Below, one piece after another: positions 34,701 through 47,200 of a stretch of DNA of 64,000 bases. The DNA is taken from positions 12,158,378-12,222,377 of the forward strand of contig JASKMD010000008.1 of assembly GCA_030144725.1 (NCBI GenBank). Direction: 5' to 3'. Made by a program: the position numbers and the translations under genes. The notes below the pieces were generated by a model, which had not been told where the DNA came from, made no database searches, and saw only the letters and a list, made by a program, of their open reading frames with translations. Numbering within the stretch: the first letter of the stretch is position 1; each line of letters begins with the position of its first letter. The DNA comes from Haematococcus lacustris (Eukaryota; Chlorophyta; Chlorophyceae; Chlamydomonadales; Haematococcaceae).

Positions 34701-37700
34701 CCCGTAGCGCAACCACGGGAGGCTGGCACAAGGGAAGCTGGGTCACTGTCAACCCCCCAGGGCACAGGCTGCTGCCACAAGGGGTTGGAGTTATGCGAAC
34801 TTGAAGGCATGGCTGGCAGTTTGTCTGGCTCCCAACTTCCCTAGTGCCAAGGTGGCCATGCCTCTCCTGACATTGCTGTGCTATCCTGGGAGACCCCCAC
34901 AATTGCTGCATACCTTCAAGCGGTGCCCACTGAGCACAAACTCCACAATGCCTTGCATGCGCCCACCTCGCTGCAGGAAGCTCAGGTACTGCTTGGCCCT
35001 ACAGCCAAAGGTGCATACATCTGCTGGCTTCTCTTGGCCAGCTCACCAGGTCAAATCATTGGCAAGTACGACCTGGTTGGTGCTGCACAGTGGCGGGGCG
35101 CTACAGCGCACAAACTGCCACCCTGCCGTTGATAGCTGTTGATAGCTGCTGTTGATAGCTGCATTGAGTGCTGCTAGGCACTTGCTTCTGTGCGTTGCCT
35201 GGGGCAGAGACGTCATTCATGCGGTTGGCAGCTGGCTCCTTTGTGCTGAACAAGCCACGCTTGGCATTCTTAGCCAGCTCCTCACACTCCACCAGCTTCT
35301 CGTATACGCTCGACCGCTCCTACACAGCAAGGGCTCCCAGTGAGCCATGGAACATTCCACAGCCCCACATTGCTGCCATGTAACTGCTTCCTACACCACC
35401 AATTGCCCTCAACATGCTTCAGTGACAAGTCAGACTCCATGCCATCAACCTCTGCCACCAATTCAGCTGTCGGCAGCAAGGATTTGTGACAGCTGACCTC
35501 CAATCAGGCTAGGGGGTTGGGCGCACTGGGCAGGCTGCACCTACCTCATCCATGCGGTGCTTGATGACGTTTGCGAAGCCCCTGGCCACCACCATCTCCG
35601 CCACATTTTGCGCCTCCTCCCCACCCTTACTGTCTGCCGCCAGCTCTACGTTGCCAAAGGACAGCAATCTCTCCTCATTGCCTGGCCCAGCGTCTGGCCC
35701 CGTGATGGGCACCTTGCGGGTGTACTCCATCTTCACGTCCACCTCGCGCCCAATCAGCTTCTTGCGTAGAAACTCCTTGGCGTCTGTGGCCCAGGGGTCA
35801 GGGCCGCGCTCACGGGTACCCATGCGCGGCGCTCTCAAGCTGCATAGGCAGTGGGGCAGGCATGCATACAGAAATCTGAGCAAGACACGCATGGCAGCCA
35901 GCACCTCTTTCACAACAAGAAAACAGGGCTTGTTATACAGAACAGATGCCATGCCATGTTTGCTATGGGCAGCTGCCTCTGTCATGCATAGCATAGCATA
36001 ATGCGTGATCCAGCTGTTCACCAGTCTTTGAGACATACAAGCCATGGTCACACTGTGGCTTGCAGCTGTACTCCTGGAGCCAACCAAGCAGTTGTCACTC
36101 TTGCACACCATTGTTTCACGCTTCCCCATCAGCATTGGGTGAGTGAGCTGGAGGTGCGCAGCAGGGCAAGTGAGCAAGGCACCTGACTCCGGCATCAACT
36201 TGCACAGCAAGGGTACAGGCGTCCCTCCTGGACTAGCTGGACCCATGCCATGGTTACAGCAAGGCCATGGTGTGTGCACTGAGGTGTGATGGCCATCAAA
36301 AACATAGCCAACACATGGTGCATAGGGGTTGACCAGCAGTGGCCCAGGAGAGGCACCTTGACAGCTGGACCCTGCGCTCCACGCCTGAGGTCATGTCTTT
36401 GATGACCAAGCAGTCTCCGCTGACCACCTCCACAACCTTGCCATGAAAGGTATCAGACAGCTTGTTCTGCGTGGGCAAACACGAGCAGTTGAGCACCATT
36501 TGGCTCTGTACATTGCGCCTGTTGAGCCTTGTCGCACTGTGCTATTCATTGTGTAGCTGCTGCAGCACCCCCTGCTGCGCAACACTGAGACCTACTGGGT
36601 GGGCTAGCAGCGCACCTGGTTGGTCACAGGTGGCACCCAGTTGGTCCACATGCCCCGGCGCTCAGCCTTTGCAGCCTTCTCAAGGTCGCGTAGCCGGTTG
36701 CTGCCAGAGGTCATTAGACCGAGAGACCACTCTACACACTACGACGGGAAGAGAGCAAGAGATGCCCCAGACAGGGCTGATGTTTTTGAACATGCAGCAA
36801 ATACAGCTGTGTGCTTCAACCAGATGGTGCTGCATAGACACAGCACTGGCTGAGACCCAGCAGTTGACTTGCTAGGTGCGCACCTTGGCATATCCAACTT
36901 TCACCAGGAGTTCAGCTAGGCTGTCTTGGGAGTGAGCTGCTCCATTGGAGCCATTGACATGGCTGCCTTCTGGGCCAGCTGATGCTCCATTGGCTGTGCC
37001 AGCGGGCGTGGGCATTGGAGGCACGTAGACTGTGGCAAACAGGTTCTCGTACTTGTCCACTCCCTCCAACACCAGGCGAACCTCCCTGCTGGCACCAGGC
37101 CAATATCTAGTCCGTTAGCTGGCAACATTAGCAGGGGCAGGGGGTAGCCCGCAATCGTGTCAATTGACGAACATAGCTGTCAAGTCCTGTAGTTGTGAAA
37201 ATAGCTAACAAGTCATTCACCTAGGCTGAATGATGTGGCCACACCACTCCTTGGGCATCATGCAAGCAGCATCCAGCACACCATGCCCTGCATGCAGCGT
37301 GCCTCCCAGCAAAGCTACTGCCCAGCTGACCTGTTCAATGCACGCGCCTCAGTCAGCTGCTTAGCCTCCCTTGCAAATGGCTCGGCGTTGCTGGAGCCAG
37401 CGATGCTGGCCGCTGAGGGCATTGCAGGACTGGGAGTGGCTTCGCTCTCGCTAGCGGTGGCAGGGGCTACCTTGCGGCCCATTGATGGCGCTTGCACCCC
37501 ACACAACACCTGCATCATTGACAACATGCCTTGGCCATGCTCGCCACAGAGGGGCATAGGTGCTGCTTGCCTCGACATTGAGGCATTTGACGCCTGACTC
37601 CTGTTGCATTCGCACATCCCAACGCAGTAGTCATAGCTTACGCGACATTCACTTACCACAATGGCTTGTTGGTAATCAGGCAAGGTCGTGATGCGAAGCA

Positions 37701-38848
37701 TGCCACCATTGGCAACAGCTTCCACAATCCCAGTGATGACTGTGCCTTTGCCTCCTGCTGCTTGAAGGAAGGCGGAGGCACTGAAGCCTGCAGGCAATCC
37801 AAGGCACAATGGTGCAGGCATCATTTCTCTGCAGTAATGAACACTGTCTGTAAACATACAAACATGTCAAGCAGCCAGCAAGCCATCAAAATGCCACCTG
37901 TGCAAACTCACTTCCGTCAAAAGGCACTGACCGCACACTGTTGGCAAGAGCGTCAGCATCCTGCAAACATGAAAAGGATTAGCAGTGAATACACATGCAA
38001 GCCAAAAGCCGAAGCACAGCTTAGTCCAGTAGCAAAGCTCACCTTGGTCCAGAGTCCAAGGCCAGCGAGCTGTGCATGTTCTTCGGCCTTCCTCAGGCTC
38101 TCAATGTAAGGGCTTTGCTGGGTGCCAGACGCACGGACCTGCAAGGGTACAAGCATATGGCGGATGGCGTGTCCACACTATTCTAACCACACACAGGTGG
38201 TCATACCAGTCCTACGCTAGTCACCTTTGCAAGCCCTGCCGCTACCAGGCTGCAGGCCACGTTCTCCTTCTCCAAGAAGATGCTCCCAAACTCCCTGTGT
38301 GAAACGTCAGTGATCAATGCACAGTTGGGGGCACTCTGAGCTCAGGCTTGAACATTGGACGCTTACCTATTGCCTATTTGCTCGACGACGTAGTCGGTCT
38401 TGAACACAACTTGCTGCAGCCACGCAGTGGCACGCGCAGCGTGTGACTAGCCTTCCGACAGCTGACTGTGCAGGTAACAGATCGCGATACCGCCTATCCG
38501 CAAGCCATGCTGTGTTGCAGGTATAGTAGCTGCGTGCAAGCTAGCTGCGGATCTGCGTACCTGTCCGATGATCTTTTGGCGGAGAAATTCACGCGACGCC
38601 CACGCAAAGGGTTCATCTTTGGTACTGCCATCGCGCTTAGCCTGCGCAGCTTTCAGCACGCCAAGTGCGCATCGCCACTTGCTTGGCAGTTGCTATACAG
38701 ATGCGGCAGCACTCACGAGTTTGGGTGCAATGACAGAGGATAGCGTCAAGCGCTTCTCAGGAGGCGGGCCTGACTTGACCGCTCCGCAAATAACTACCGT
38801 ATCGCCGCTGACGACTTCTTTTACGGTACCACGCAGCCAGCCAGCCAT
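31772..38848 (-). CDS. TSN: Tudor staphylococcal nuclease (Tudor-SN), complete
   Basis: Tudor-SN is a cytosolic RNA-binding scaffold with four staphylococcal-nuclease-like domains and a fused Tudor-SN fifth domain. It acts in mRNA stability, stress granules and RNA decay. The ATG at 38848 gives MAGWLRGTVKEVVSGDTVVI, the canonical SN1 start. Further blocks are EPFAWASREFLRQKIIG (38.6), VVFKTDYVVEQIGN (38.4), EEHAQLAGLGLWTK (38.07), VITGIVEAVANGGMLRITTL (SN2, 37.73), YENLFATVYVPP (37.04), FHGKVVEVVSGDCLVIKD (SN3, 36.44), DAKEFLRKKLIGREVDVKME (35.78), FLQRGGRMQGIVEFVLSGHR (SN4, 34.95), FADEAVSFTRELALQHD (34.3) and VTEVVDASEFYVQRV (33.44). The Tudor core AQFSLDKQWYRAYVEK with YQVYFIDFGN (33.0-33.12) follows, then DVAVELLCAGLARL and a Lys-rich end at TAA 31772. 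All domains are present in order with about 20 exons and no recognised break. Confidence 0.93.
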
Positions 38849-39234
38849 AGTGAAGTTAACAAATACAAACGAGCCAACTGGGAAACAAGAGACAAGTGCT
38901 ATGCATAGCTAACCGACGCTTGGTGGTTGGCTCCATGTGCAAATAGCTCCATGCAAGCCATAACCCTTGTTGCTTGGTTGGTGCAACTACATCTAGCTGC
39001 TCCTCATTGAACACGCCGCCATATCTCTGTAGCTGCCTAGTCAAGTGCTTAATCTTATAACAAACATTGTATGATGAACAACCATGTCCAGACATATCAA
39101 TATGATTGGTCTAGATGTGCAGTGCAAATTGGCTCAATCTGGCTCAAGCGGGGATCTGGGCGAACCAAAACATCCTTGGCAGCCACCTGGATGTTCGTGG
39201 CAATTCTTCGCTCATCCACCCAACAAGCCTAGTA
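38849..39234. other. TSN upstream region
   Basis: This 386-bp interval lies between the TSN start codon and the hAT target site. It should hold the TSN promoter and 5' UTR; no motif was recognised. CATTGTATGATGAACAACCATG at about 39064-39085 is AT-richer than its surroundings. Confidence 0.35.
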
Positions 39235-39389
39235 CTGTACAGCAGGGTTCGACAGTTGGTGATATCTGGTCTAAGGGCGCCCTTAACTGATGTCAGGGTA
39301 AACTACGGGGACCCTATACACTGTTCATACCCCAAAAAAATTTTGCCGGCCTGCGGCCGGCTTGGAAGAGGCGTGTTAGCTTACAGCAG

Positions 39390-40374
39390 CTAATAAGGAG
39401 GCTTCATAGGTGTCCTCTGGGACACCACCTGCCTCCGTGCCAAACAAGGCTTCATCCACTTCATCACTTGACTCATGCTCTCACTCATGCTCTTCTTGCG
39501 CGCGCTCTTCTCCCCATTGTGAGCCCCCATGACCCCATTGTGAGCCCCCATGAAGGTGCTGGCACCAACAGAGCAGAAAGCCACAAGCTTGCCAACATCT
39601 AGGCTGAGGGTGTCAATCACACCCAGTATGACAGCTGTGATGTGCTCAGATGTGGCCCCCACCACTTTGACAGCGCATAAGAATGAGGTGTGGTAGATAA
39701 AGGACGATGGCTCCAGATAGCGCACGTAAAGGAGCAAACGGACCTCAGTTCCCACGTCCGTGCTGCTGTCAGCTAACAAACTGAATAGGGGCTGGCTCGT
39801 ACAGCTGCTAGCTGTTGAGTGAGGAGGGTTTGGCTAATAGAGTAAAGGGCGGCATTGAAGTAACGGGTGGCACTGAAGTCATGCGGCATACCTGGTGCCC
39901 CACTGTGAGTGGCAAACTGGAGGTGGACATGGCTGAGTGGCCCCACAACACCATGAAGAGGGCTGCCAACACCATGCGGCGGTAGGTGCCTTGGACCACT
40001 GTTGTTGTTGCAGCCTTCACAGCTGCTTTGATGGAGCCGGCACCCCCCCCAGCACGCTGTGCCATGCCGATGGCTTCTGAATGGGCCTTGCTCTTGGCGT
40101 GTTGGGCCAGCTCCGCCTCACACGTCACAGCCCCACCACCACCACTCGCCTTTGCGAATAGGGATGAGTTGGGCTTGTGCTCCAAGCAAGTGGAGCAGTG
40201 GGCTTGGGGGGTGCCTTTCTCGTTGCATCCGCCACTGAACCTGCACCATGGGTACTTTGCTTGCAACTCCTTGTGCTTAGCCTCAGTCATTGCAGTCTTG
40301 TGGCCTCTGCGAATGCTGGAAAGTGCTGGCTCTTGGTCAATGAGAATAGGATCGTCTGGGCTAAGGCTGACCAC
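39390..40374 (-). pseudogene. hAT transposase fragment (zinc finger and first catalytic block)
   Basis: Two minus-strand pieces are seen. The first (about 39.81-40.37 kb, extending upstream to about 40.44) encodes AKYPWCRFSGGC, then HCSTCLEH and a later HAKSKAHSEAI, a BED/TTF-type C2-H2 finger as in hAT transposases. The second (39390-39779) encodes DSSTDVGTEVRLLLYVRYLE and DVGKLVAFCSVGASTFMGAH. This matches the hAT first-aspartate region (normally DEST...LYVRY...GFGSDGASVM), with Cys/Val where the usual SDGA stands. It ends in TAG after an Ala/Lys-rich segment. The remaining catalytic residues and the C-terminal dimerisation domain are absent. Non-functional as it stands. Confidence 0.65.
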
Positions 40375-40435
40375 TGGCTGCGGGGTGGACGGAGCCGAAG
40401 AGGTTGGGCTGGAAGGGGAGGGGGCTGGGCTCCTG

Positions 40436-41158
40436 CCCTGCTGCTGCTACCGTGATGCTGCCCTGCTGCTGATGACGTTGCTGCCCTGCTGTAGCTGCAC
40501 TGCTGCTGCTGCTGCTGCGCTGCTGCTGCTGCCGCTGCTGCATTGCTGTAGCTGCCCTGCCGCTGCTGCTGATGCTGCTGCTGCCCTGCCGCTTCTACCC
40601 TGCTGCTGCTGCTGCTGCTGCTGCTGCCGCTGCTGCCGCTGCCCCTGATACCGCTGCCCTGCTGCTGCTGCCCTGCCGCTGCAGCTGCTGCCCTGCTGCT
40701 GCTCTCCTGATGCTGTGATGCCCTACTGCTGCTGTTGCCATGCTGCTGCTGCCATGCTGCAGCTGCCCTGCTGCTGCAGCTGCTGCTGCAGCCCTGCTGC
40801 TGCCGCTGCTGCCCTGCTGTAGCTTCACTGCCGCTGCTGCTGCCGATGGTGCAGCACTTTAGCAGCAGCATGGCGGCATTTTAGCCCTGATGCTGCCCTG
40901 CTGCTGCTGCTGCCGCTGCCCTGCTGCTGCTCTGCTGCTGCTGCTGCTGCGCAGCCCTGCTGATGCTGCTACTGCCCTGCTCCTGCTGCTGCTGCCCTGC
41001 TGCTGTTGCCCTGCTGATGCAGCTGCTGCCCTGCTGCTGCTACCCTCCTGCTGCTGCAGCCATGCTGCTGCAGCTGCTGCCCTGCTGCTGCTCCACTGCC
41101 ATTATGCTGCTGCCCTGCTGCTGCTACCGTGATGCTGCCCTGCTGCTGCTGACGTGCA
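40436..41158. repeat. Imperfect CTG trinucleotide expansion inside the hAT element
   Basis: About 720 bp are dominated by CTG/CTGC units interrupted by CC and GA. Read on the transposase strand it would give Gln/Ser/Ala-rich sequence, with occasional TAG. It is probably an expanded low-complexity N-terminal region or intron of the transposase. Confidence 0.8.
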
Positions 41159-41659
41159 GGACCTGCTGCAGCACTTATTAAGAATGCTAATGATAATTAT
41201 CAGAAATATTATCCCCCAAACCAGTTTAATCCTCCCCGCATTGGGCGCATTGGGCTGACAAGGCCACTTTCATCGGGAAAGGCGGGATTGCGGGCTGCGT
41301 GGTCTGCGCGGTTCAAGAAGTTAACATGAGTTAACATGTGAACGCGGAGATGTCAACGATGCGATGGTACCACCAAGCGCCATCTGAATTGTCATCTGTC
41401 GCTGGTCCGACGGAGTCTGCCTTACTTTCTTGCCTGGCTTTCCCATATCTGATAACGCAGCCGTGTTTTAGGTTTGAGATATGTACGGGCGCAACTAAGA
41501 ATAACAGGCGCCCGTAGATAGCCCGTGAACTCCCCCCCGTAACCCAAATTTTGAAAACCACGGGCCCCCGTACTGGGCCTTCGGCCCAGTTACGGGGGCC
41601 CTCGCCAAAATGGGTCAAAAGTACGGGCCCCGTACGGGGGGTCGAACCCTGCTGTACAG

Positions 41660-42214
41660 AGCCTGCCACCATGGATACATGCGGCTGCCCTCCCAAAGCC
41701 CAACAGCATTAGCAGCAACAGCAACAGGCTCATGAGGCACAGTAACATGGCCCCCTGAAGCTAACGTCAGTGTTCAACAATGCATGCTTGTGATGCCATG
41801 TTCTTACTATCCACAGCCCTGTCATAGGGTCAGGCAATAGTGTAGGTGGAAAGCACCGACACAATGTGTTGAAACAAACACCACCCACAGCATGTTGGAT
41901 ATTTAAGAACTTGCATTATGGTTCGCGCAAGAGGTGATGGAGCATGCCAACACCAGGCTGCAGCATCAGCCTTCCATCCTCATGCCATTGGGGCACTTTG
42001 CTGCATCGCACAGCCCTGGTGCCCAGTCCTTGCCTGGCTTCACCGACGCAGCATGGCTCATTCCTGCTAGGCGAGACCAGCCAAACATGTCACCAAACCA
42101 TCCAGGCCCCCATCAATACCGACACAATACAGTTGTGCTAGAGCCACCGCTAAAGCCTGAGTATGGCAGAGACTGTGTCTGTGGTCTCACCAGCCACTGC
42201 CATCGCTGAGCTGC
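41660..42214. other. Intergenic between the hAT element and the 42-49 kb gene
   Basis: No supported gene. It should contain the 3' UTR and polyadenylation signal of the downstream minus-strand gene. TGTAA-type signals are not clear to me. Confidence 0.3.
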
Positions 42215-43367
42215 TCATGTCCTGTGCTGCTCTGCCTCCTCCCATGGCAATGTGAACTCCAGTGGAGGCACATTGGCCGCATCGTGCGCCAGCTGCTCCT
42301 CGATGTGCTGCAGGCTGTGGCGGGAGGGGGGCGCCACATGCATGGCCACATCCAGCAGCCAGCTGCCCAGCGCCCGCAATCGCGCTAGCGGCCCCCAGCC
42401 ATGCCCCTGGCTGCCACCTCCTGCCTCGCCCCCATCACCCAGGTTGTGATCTAGCCTAGGGGAGGCAGCACCCGCTGAGCCCTTGTCATGGCCCTCCCTC
42501 CTTTCCCGGTGTGCCTCCTCCCCTCTCATACTGCCTGGCAGAGGATGACGTGTTGGCTGCTGCCCTGCATTTGCACCCACCCCACCAGCCTCCTTCTGCT
42601 GCTGTTGCTGCTGCTGGCTCCCTGCCCCGCCCTGCTGCCCCCGCTGCCCTGCCCAGTGCTTGTGGGCCAGCACGGCCTGGCGCAGCAGCAGCTGCCCGAC
42701 TCGAGTGGACACCCCTGTCATCTGCAGCTGCGGTGCGTCCAGGCTGCCAGTGAGTTGCAGTGGCAGCGCGTAATCAGGCGGCAGGTCCCGCAGCCCCAGC
42801 TTGGCCAAGGTGCGGGCTGGCACACCCACAGTCATGCGAACCTGGTCAGAGTCAGGGTCCATGCTGCCCCACAGCACAAGGTGTACGCCACTGCTGGGGT
42901 CGGCCTCCAGGGCGGTGCCTAGGAGCGGTCAGGGTCAGGGTCAGAGTCAGGGTCAGGGTCAGGGTCAGGGTCAGGGTCAGGGCCAGGGTCAGGGTCAGGG
43001 TCAGGGTCGGGGTCAGGGTCAGGGTCAGGGTCAGGGTCAGGGTCAGGGTCAGGGTCAGGGTCAGGGTCAGGGTCAGGGTCAGGGTCAGGGTCAGGGTCAG
43101 GGTCAGGGTCAGGGTCAGGGTCAGGGTCAGGGTCAGGGTCAGGGTCAGGGTCAGGGTCAGGGTCAGGGTCAGGGTCAGGGTCAGGGTCAGGGTCAGGGTC
43201 AGGGTCAGGGTCAGGGTCAGGGTCAGGGTCAGGGTCAGGGTCAGGGTCAGGGTCAGGGTCAGGGTCAGGGTCAGGGTCAGGGTCAGGGTCAGGGTCAGGG
43301 TCAGGGTCAGGGTCAGGGTCAGGGTCAGGGTCAGGGTCAGGGTCAGGGTCAGGGCCAGGGCCGGGGC

Positions 43368-43398
<31 letters not shown>

Positions 43399-44224
43399 AG
43401 GGTCAGGGTCAGGGTCAGGGTCAGGGTCAGGGTCAGGGTCAGGGTCAGGGTCAGGGTCAGGGTCAGGGTCAGGGTCAGGGTCAGGGTCAGGGTCAGGGTC
43501 AGGGTCAGGGTCAGGGTCAGGGTCAGGGTCAGGGTCAGGGTCAGGGTCAGGGTCAGGGTCAGGGTCAGGGTCAGGGTCAGGGTCAGGGTCAGGGTCAGGG
43601 TCAGGGTCAGGGTCAGGGTCAGGGTCAGGGTCAGGGTCAGGGTCAGGGTCAGGGTCAGGGTCAGGGTCAGGGTCAGGGTCAGGGTCAGGGTCAGGGTCAG
43701 GGTCAGGGTCAGGGTCAGGGTCAGGGTCAGGGTCAGGGTCAGGGTCAGGGTCACTGCATTGGAAGGTGCTGCAGCAGTGCGAAGTGATGCATTCCTGTCA
43801 CATGCTACAATACAAAACCCAGCACTATTTAAAAGCCAAGGCAAAACCCATGGAAGCTGCACAACGCAAACATGACCCTTGCCCTGTGTCAGGGACAGCA
43901 CAGCGCTCAGCACCACAGTAGACCTGGCCCAACCATGAACCAAGATGATGGCTCACACACCACCTACGCCGTCAGTCATCAGGCTGCTTGGCCTCCCTCC
44001 CCCTCTAGGAGTTAAGGCCTTGATCTGGGCCCTGGCTCCACCCTTGGCCAGCCTGCACAGCACCCTGATTGAGCCTGACGCAGAGCACCTGCGGAGCACT
44101 CACCTATTAGCATGTCCACCCTGCGCTGCTCAATGACGCCGCTGCGTGCGATGCGCACATGCTGCCCGCTGGCCCAGGCCTCCAGCAATGGCTCAGGCCC
44201 TGGGCTGTCACTGCCCGCCGCCTC

Positions 44225-44262
<38 letters not shown>

Positions 44263-47200
44263 CCTTCTCCTCCCGCTCCTGCTCCTCCTGCCGCTGTGTC
44301 TTGTGTTGCGGGTGCTGTTCGTGGTGCGAGCGCTGGTGGTGGTGCCGCTGGTGTTTGTCAGCGGCTGTGCCAAGTGCCAGCTGGCTGCCTGGCAGGTGCA
44401 GCCCTGCACAAGAAAAAGAAAAGGGGCAGTGTACATCTGGAGCAGGGATCGACACACCCCGGAGCATCAGGGTGATCAGCACTTGGTCATAGTGACAGCA
44501 CCAGCACTCATGACAGCTGTGCTGCACTTGAAAGCATGGACATGCATCCGTCTGGGCGGCAGTGGGCAGGGGGCACACTGTGATGAGCCGTGCGAGGTGA
44601 GGCAAGCAAGGGAGCGGACACGCACTGGAGAGGACATCAAGGCAAGAGTCATGCACCGGGCCTGGACCAGGTGGGGCATGCATCAGACACCTGTATCACC
44701 GCAGCCAACATGCTAGGGAGAAGGGCATGCGCACATCCCTGGCTGCCATCACCACACTATTCCCTTATGTCCCACCTTACCACACCCTACCACACCCTAT
44801 CACACCCCATCACACCCCACTCAAGGCAGGACAGCAGCTGGTACTGCAGTGGCGCCTCAGGCACTGCTCAGTGCCAAGCGGCTGGCTGGGTGCTGGCTCA
44901 AAAGCAGTGCCAGGCTGGGAGCAGCGTCTGGGAGCACAGCCAGCACCAGCCCATACTGGGCAGGTGGCTGACCAATGCTCTGCTGCTGCGCTGCTGCTGC
45001 GGCGGCCACTGCTGGTCTAAGTGCCATCACAGTGAAAGAGCACAGAAATGGTAACCTTGCTAATGCTGTGGTAGGAGATGCTTGGCCTTTGGAGGTGCCC
45101 TTTGGAGGTCTCCATGTATAAGCCATGTGCATGCCATGTGATGGGAACACCACACAGACAAAACACCGTTTTGTAGTGGTCCACAATTAGTGTTCGACTG
45201 CAATGAAGGCTCAAGGTTGAGAGCGCCAAGGTGCTGATGTAAGTGCCGTGTGTAGAGTCACAGTGCAAGGGCACAGGCCATTTCCCACTCAACACTCCTG
45301 CTCCTAGCCTCCACAGCACACCCCGCCACAGCAAGACACAGAGGCTGAGCCAGGCTGGCCTGCGTGCCCTCACCTGCCACCAGCTGTGTCACGAGGGGAG
45401 CAGCAGCCAGGCGCAACTTCATGGGGTCTACCACCACACTAGCGTCCGTGTCTGCGAGTATGACCCCCGCACCGCGCATATCAGCACTGGTGTAAACCCA
45501 CCATCGCTGCCGCATCCACAGGCACAGGTGCTGAAATTGCAATGGTAAGACATGTTGTGGGTCCTGTTACAGCGATGCACTGCAACACTGGGGCCTCTTG
45601 CTGCTGCCTGCACCGCTGCCTGCACCGCTGCCTGCACTGGCCAGGCATCAGCCTGAACTGCCTGGACTACTGCAAGGCCCTCAAACCCTCAGTGCTCATC
45701 TCCCATGCGCTCCAGCCACCATTCTGCAATGCCACAGGCAGGCTGGCACCAGCAGATGGTTGCATGCAGGGCTCTCACATGGCAGGGACATGCCGTCTGG
45801 CAGGAAGGTGGCGTGCAGGCGCCCCGCCGCGCCCTCAGACAGCGATGACACACGGCCCAGCAGTGGGTTGATGCTGGCCAGCCCGAACCTGCAAAGGGCA
45901 TAGCCAGCGGCCTTGCCTGGTGGCCTGGGCCATCCAACACACCCCTGTCTTGAACGGGGCCCACACAGACAATCACCTGCAACCAGCCACTCTGCTGTCA
46001 GGGTCAACATAGCTCATGTGTACATCACTGTCACGGTTTCCAGTCAAACTTGTTTATGTAGATGTCTACGAGATCTGTATCCACTTGACCGCCTGAGCTG
46101 ACCGCCCGGAGCTGACCGTTACCCATACCAAGTGGACCGCAGCCCAGCAAATGCCCATGTATGTTTTACAACGACCTGGGCTGCCAACTCTCTCGCCCTA
46201 AGCCCGCCCCTCATAGCCCTGGCCCCTGCACTCAACCCTGACCCGCTTCCTTGGCCGCTTCTTCAGTGCTCGGGTCCCACCTTGACAGGGCTGGAGTGAA
46301 GCGCAAGCTCATGGTGGCGGGCTGGTGCAGCAGCGTGAAGCTGGGCGGTGCGGGCTGCAGGGCGGACTTGGCGGCCACCTCCACCTCCCACACCCTCATG
46401 CGCATGTCTAGGTTAGGTGCTGTCAGCTGCAGGGGAGCAGCAGCAAGGGCCCGCAGGGAAACCGACATATCGCTGTGCAGACGGAGCCTTGGGCTTGCCA
46501 CATAGCCACGGCGCAGCCATGATGTTGACACAGAGAATGCATGTGGAGGGTCACAGCGTGTGTGTATATGTGTTTGCCGAGTTTGGCTTCCAGCTGCTGC
46601 TGTGGCACACTTCCTTGTGCTGTGTTCACTACACACGCAGCCCATGTGGATGCCGGTGCAGGCTGTAATTCATACACAATTGATGCGAAGGGCCATCTTC
46701 CACCCGCAGACAAGCCCAGCCCTGCTACCTGTACTACGTTGGGAACCAGACTGATGGGGGCTAGGGAGGGTGACAGAGGTGTGAGGGAGGGTCAGGGAAG
46801 CTGTTCTAGCCCAGCCCAGCCCAGCCCAGCCCAGCCCCACCCAGGCACTGACCTACCCTCCACTCCCCCGGTGTGCATCGGGCCTTGCCTCCCTCAGTCT
46901 CCTTCACCCTCTGAAGCCTGTGGGCACTGACTGGATGCTGGGGCTGGTCATGCCACCACCTTGACCCCCCAGCTTGCCCGCCTCCACTGCTGCTGCTGCC
47001 CGCTCCCCTGCTGCTGTCCCCTCCATTCAGGACCCCAGAGCTGCTGCTGCTGCTGCTGGGGCCGTCTGCCTGGGCGGCAGCGGCGGCCGCATCCAGGGTT
47101 TGCAGCCAGAGCAGGTGGGTGTCACTGAAGGCGCCCACCACCTCCAACTCTGCGCCCAGGATATCCCTGCGTTGGTCGCAACAACACATGGGGCAGGGAG

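Larger units (their letters stand above)
39243..41651. mobile_element. hAT element, 2.4 kb, with 8-bp target duplication
   Basis: The element starts CAGGGTTCGAC and ends GTCGAACCCTG (11-bp perfect TIR). It is flanked on both sides by CTGTACAG (39235-39242 and 41652-41659), the 8-bp duplication expected of hAT. Near the right end is an inverted GGGCC/GGCCC-rich subterminal region. The interior carries the N-terminal and central parts of a hAT transposase on the minus strand, preceded by an expanded CTG/CAG tract. The C-terminal catalytic and dimerisation parts are missing, so it is a deletion derivative that would need a helper in trans. Confidence 0.85.

Noticed and set aside
40436..41190. 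Cys/Leu-rich plus-strand proteins
   Set aside because: CTG-repeat artefacts within the hAT element; the coding evidence is on the minus strand.
42927..43752. Interstitial telomere
   Set aside because: The unit AGGGTC differs from the green-algal TTTTAGGG and TTTAGGG units, and the array is pure hexamer inside a gene.
42760..43943. Open frames of 330-370 residues with Arg-Val, Gly-Gln or Leu-Thr dipeptide repeats
   Set aside because: They are the six-base AGGGTC array read in different frames and strands, inside an intron of the minus-strand gene.
44140..44720. Leucine-rich plus-strand frame resembling a membrane protein
   Set aside because: Antisense of the Gln/Glu-rich exon of the minus-strand 42-49 kb gene (a CAG run).
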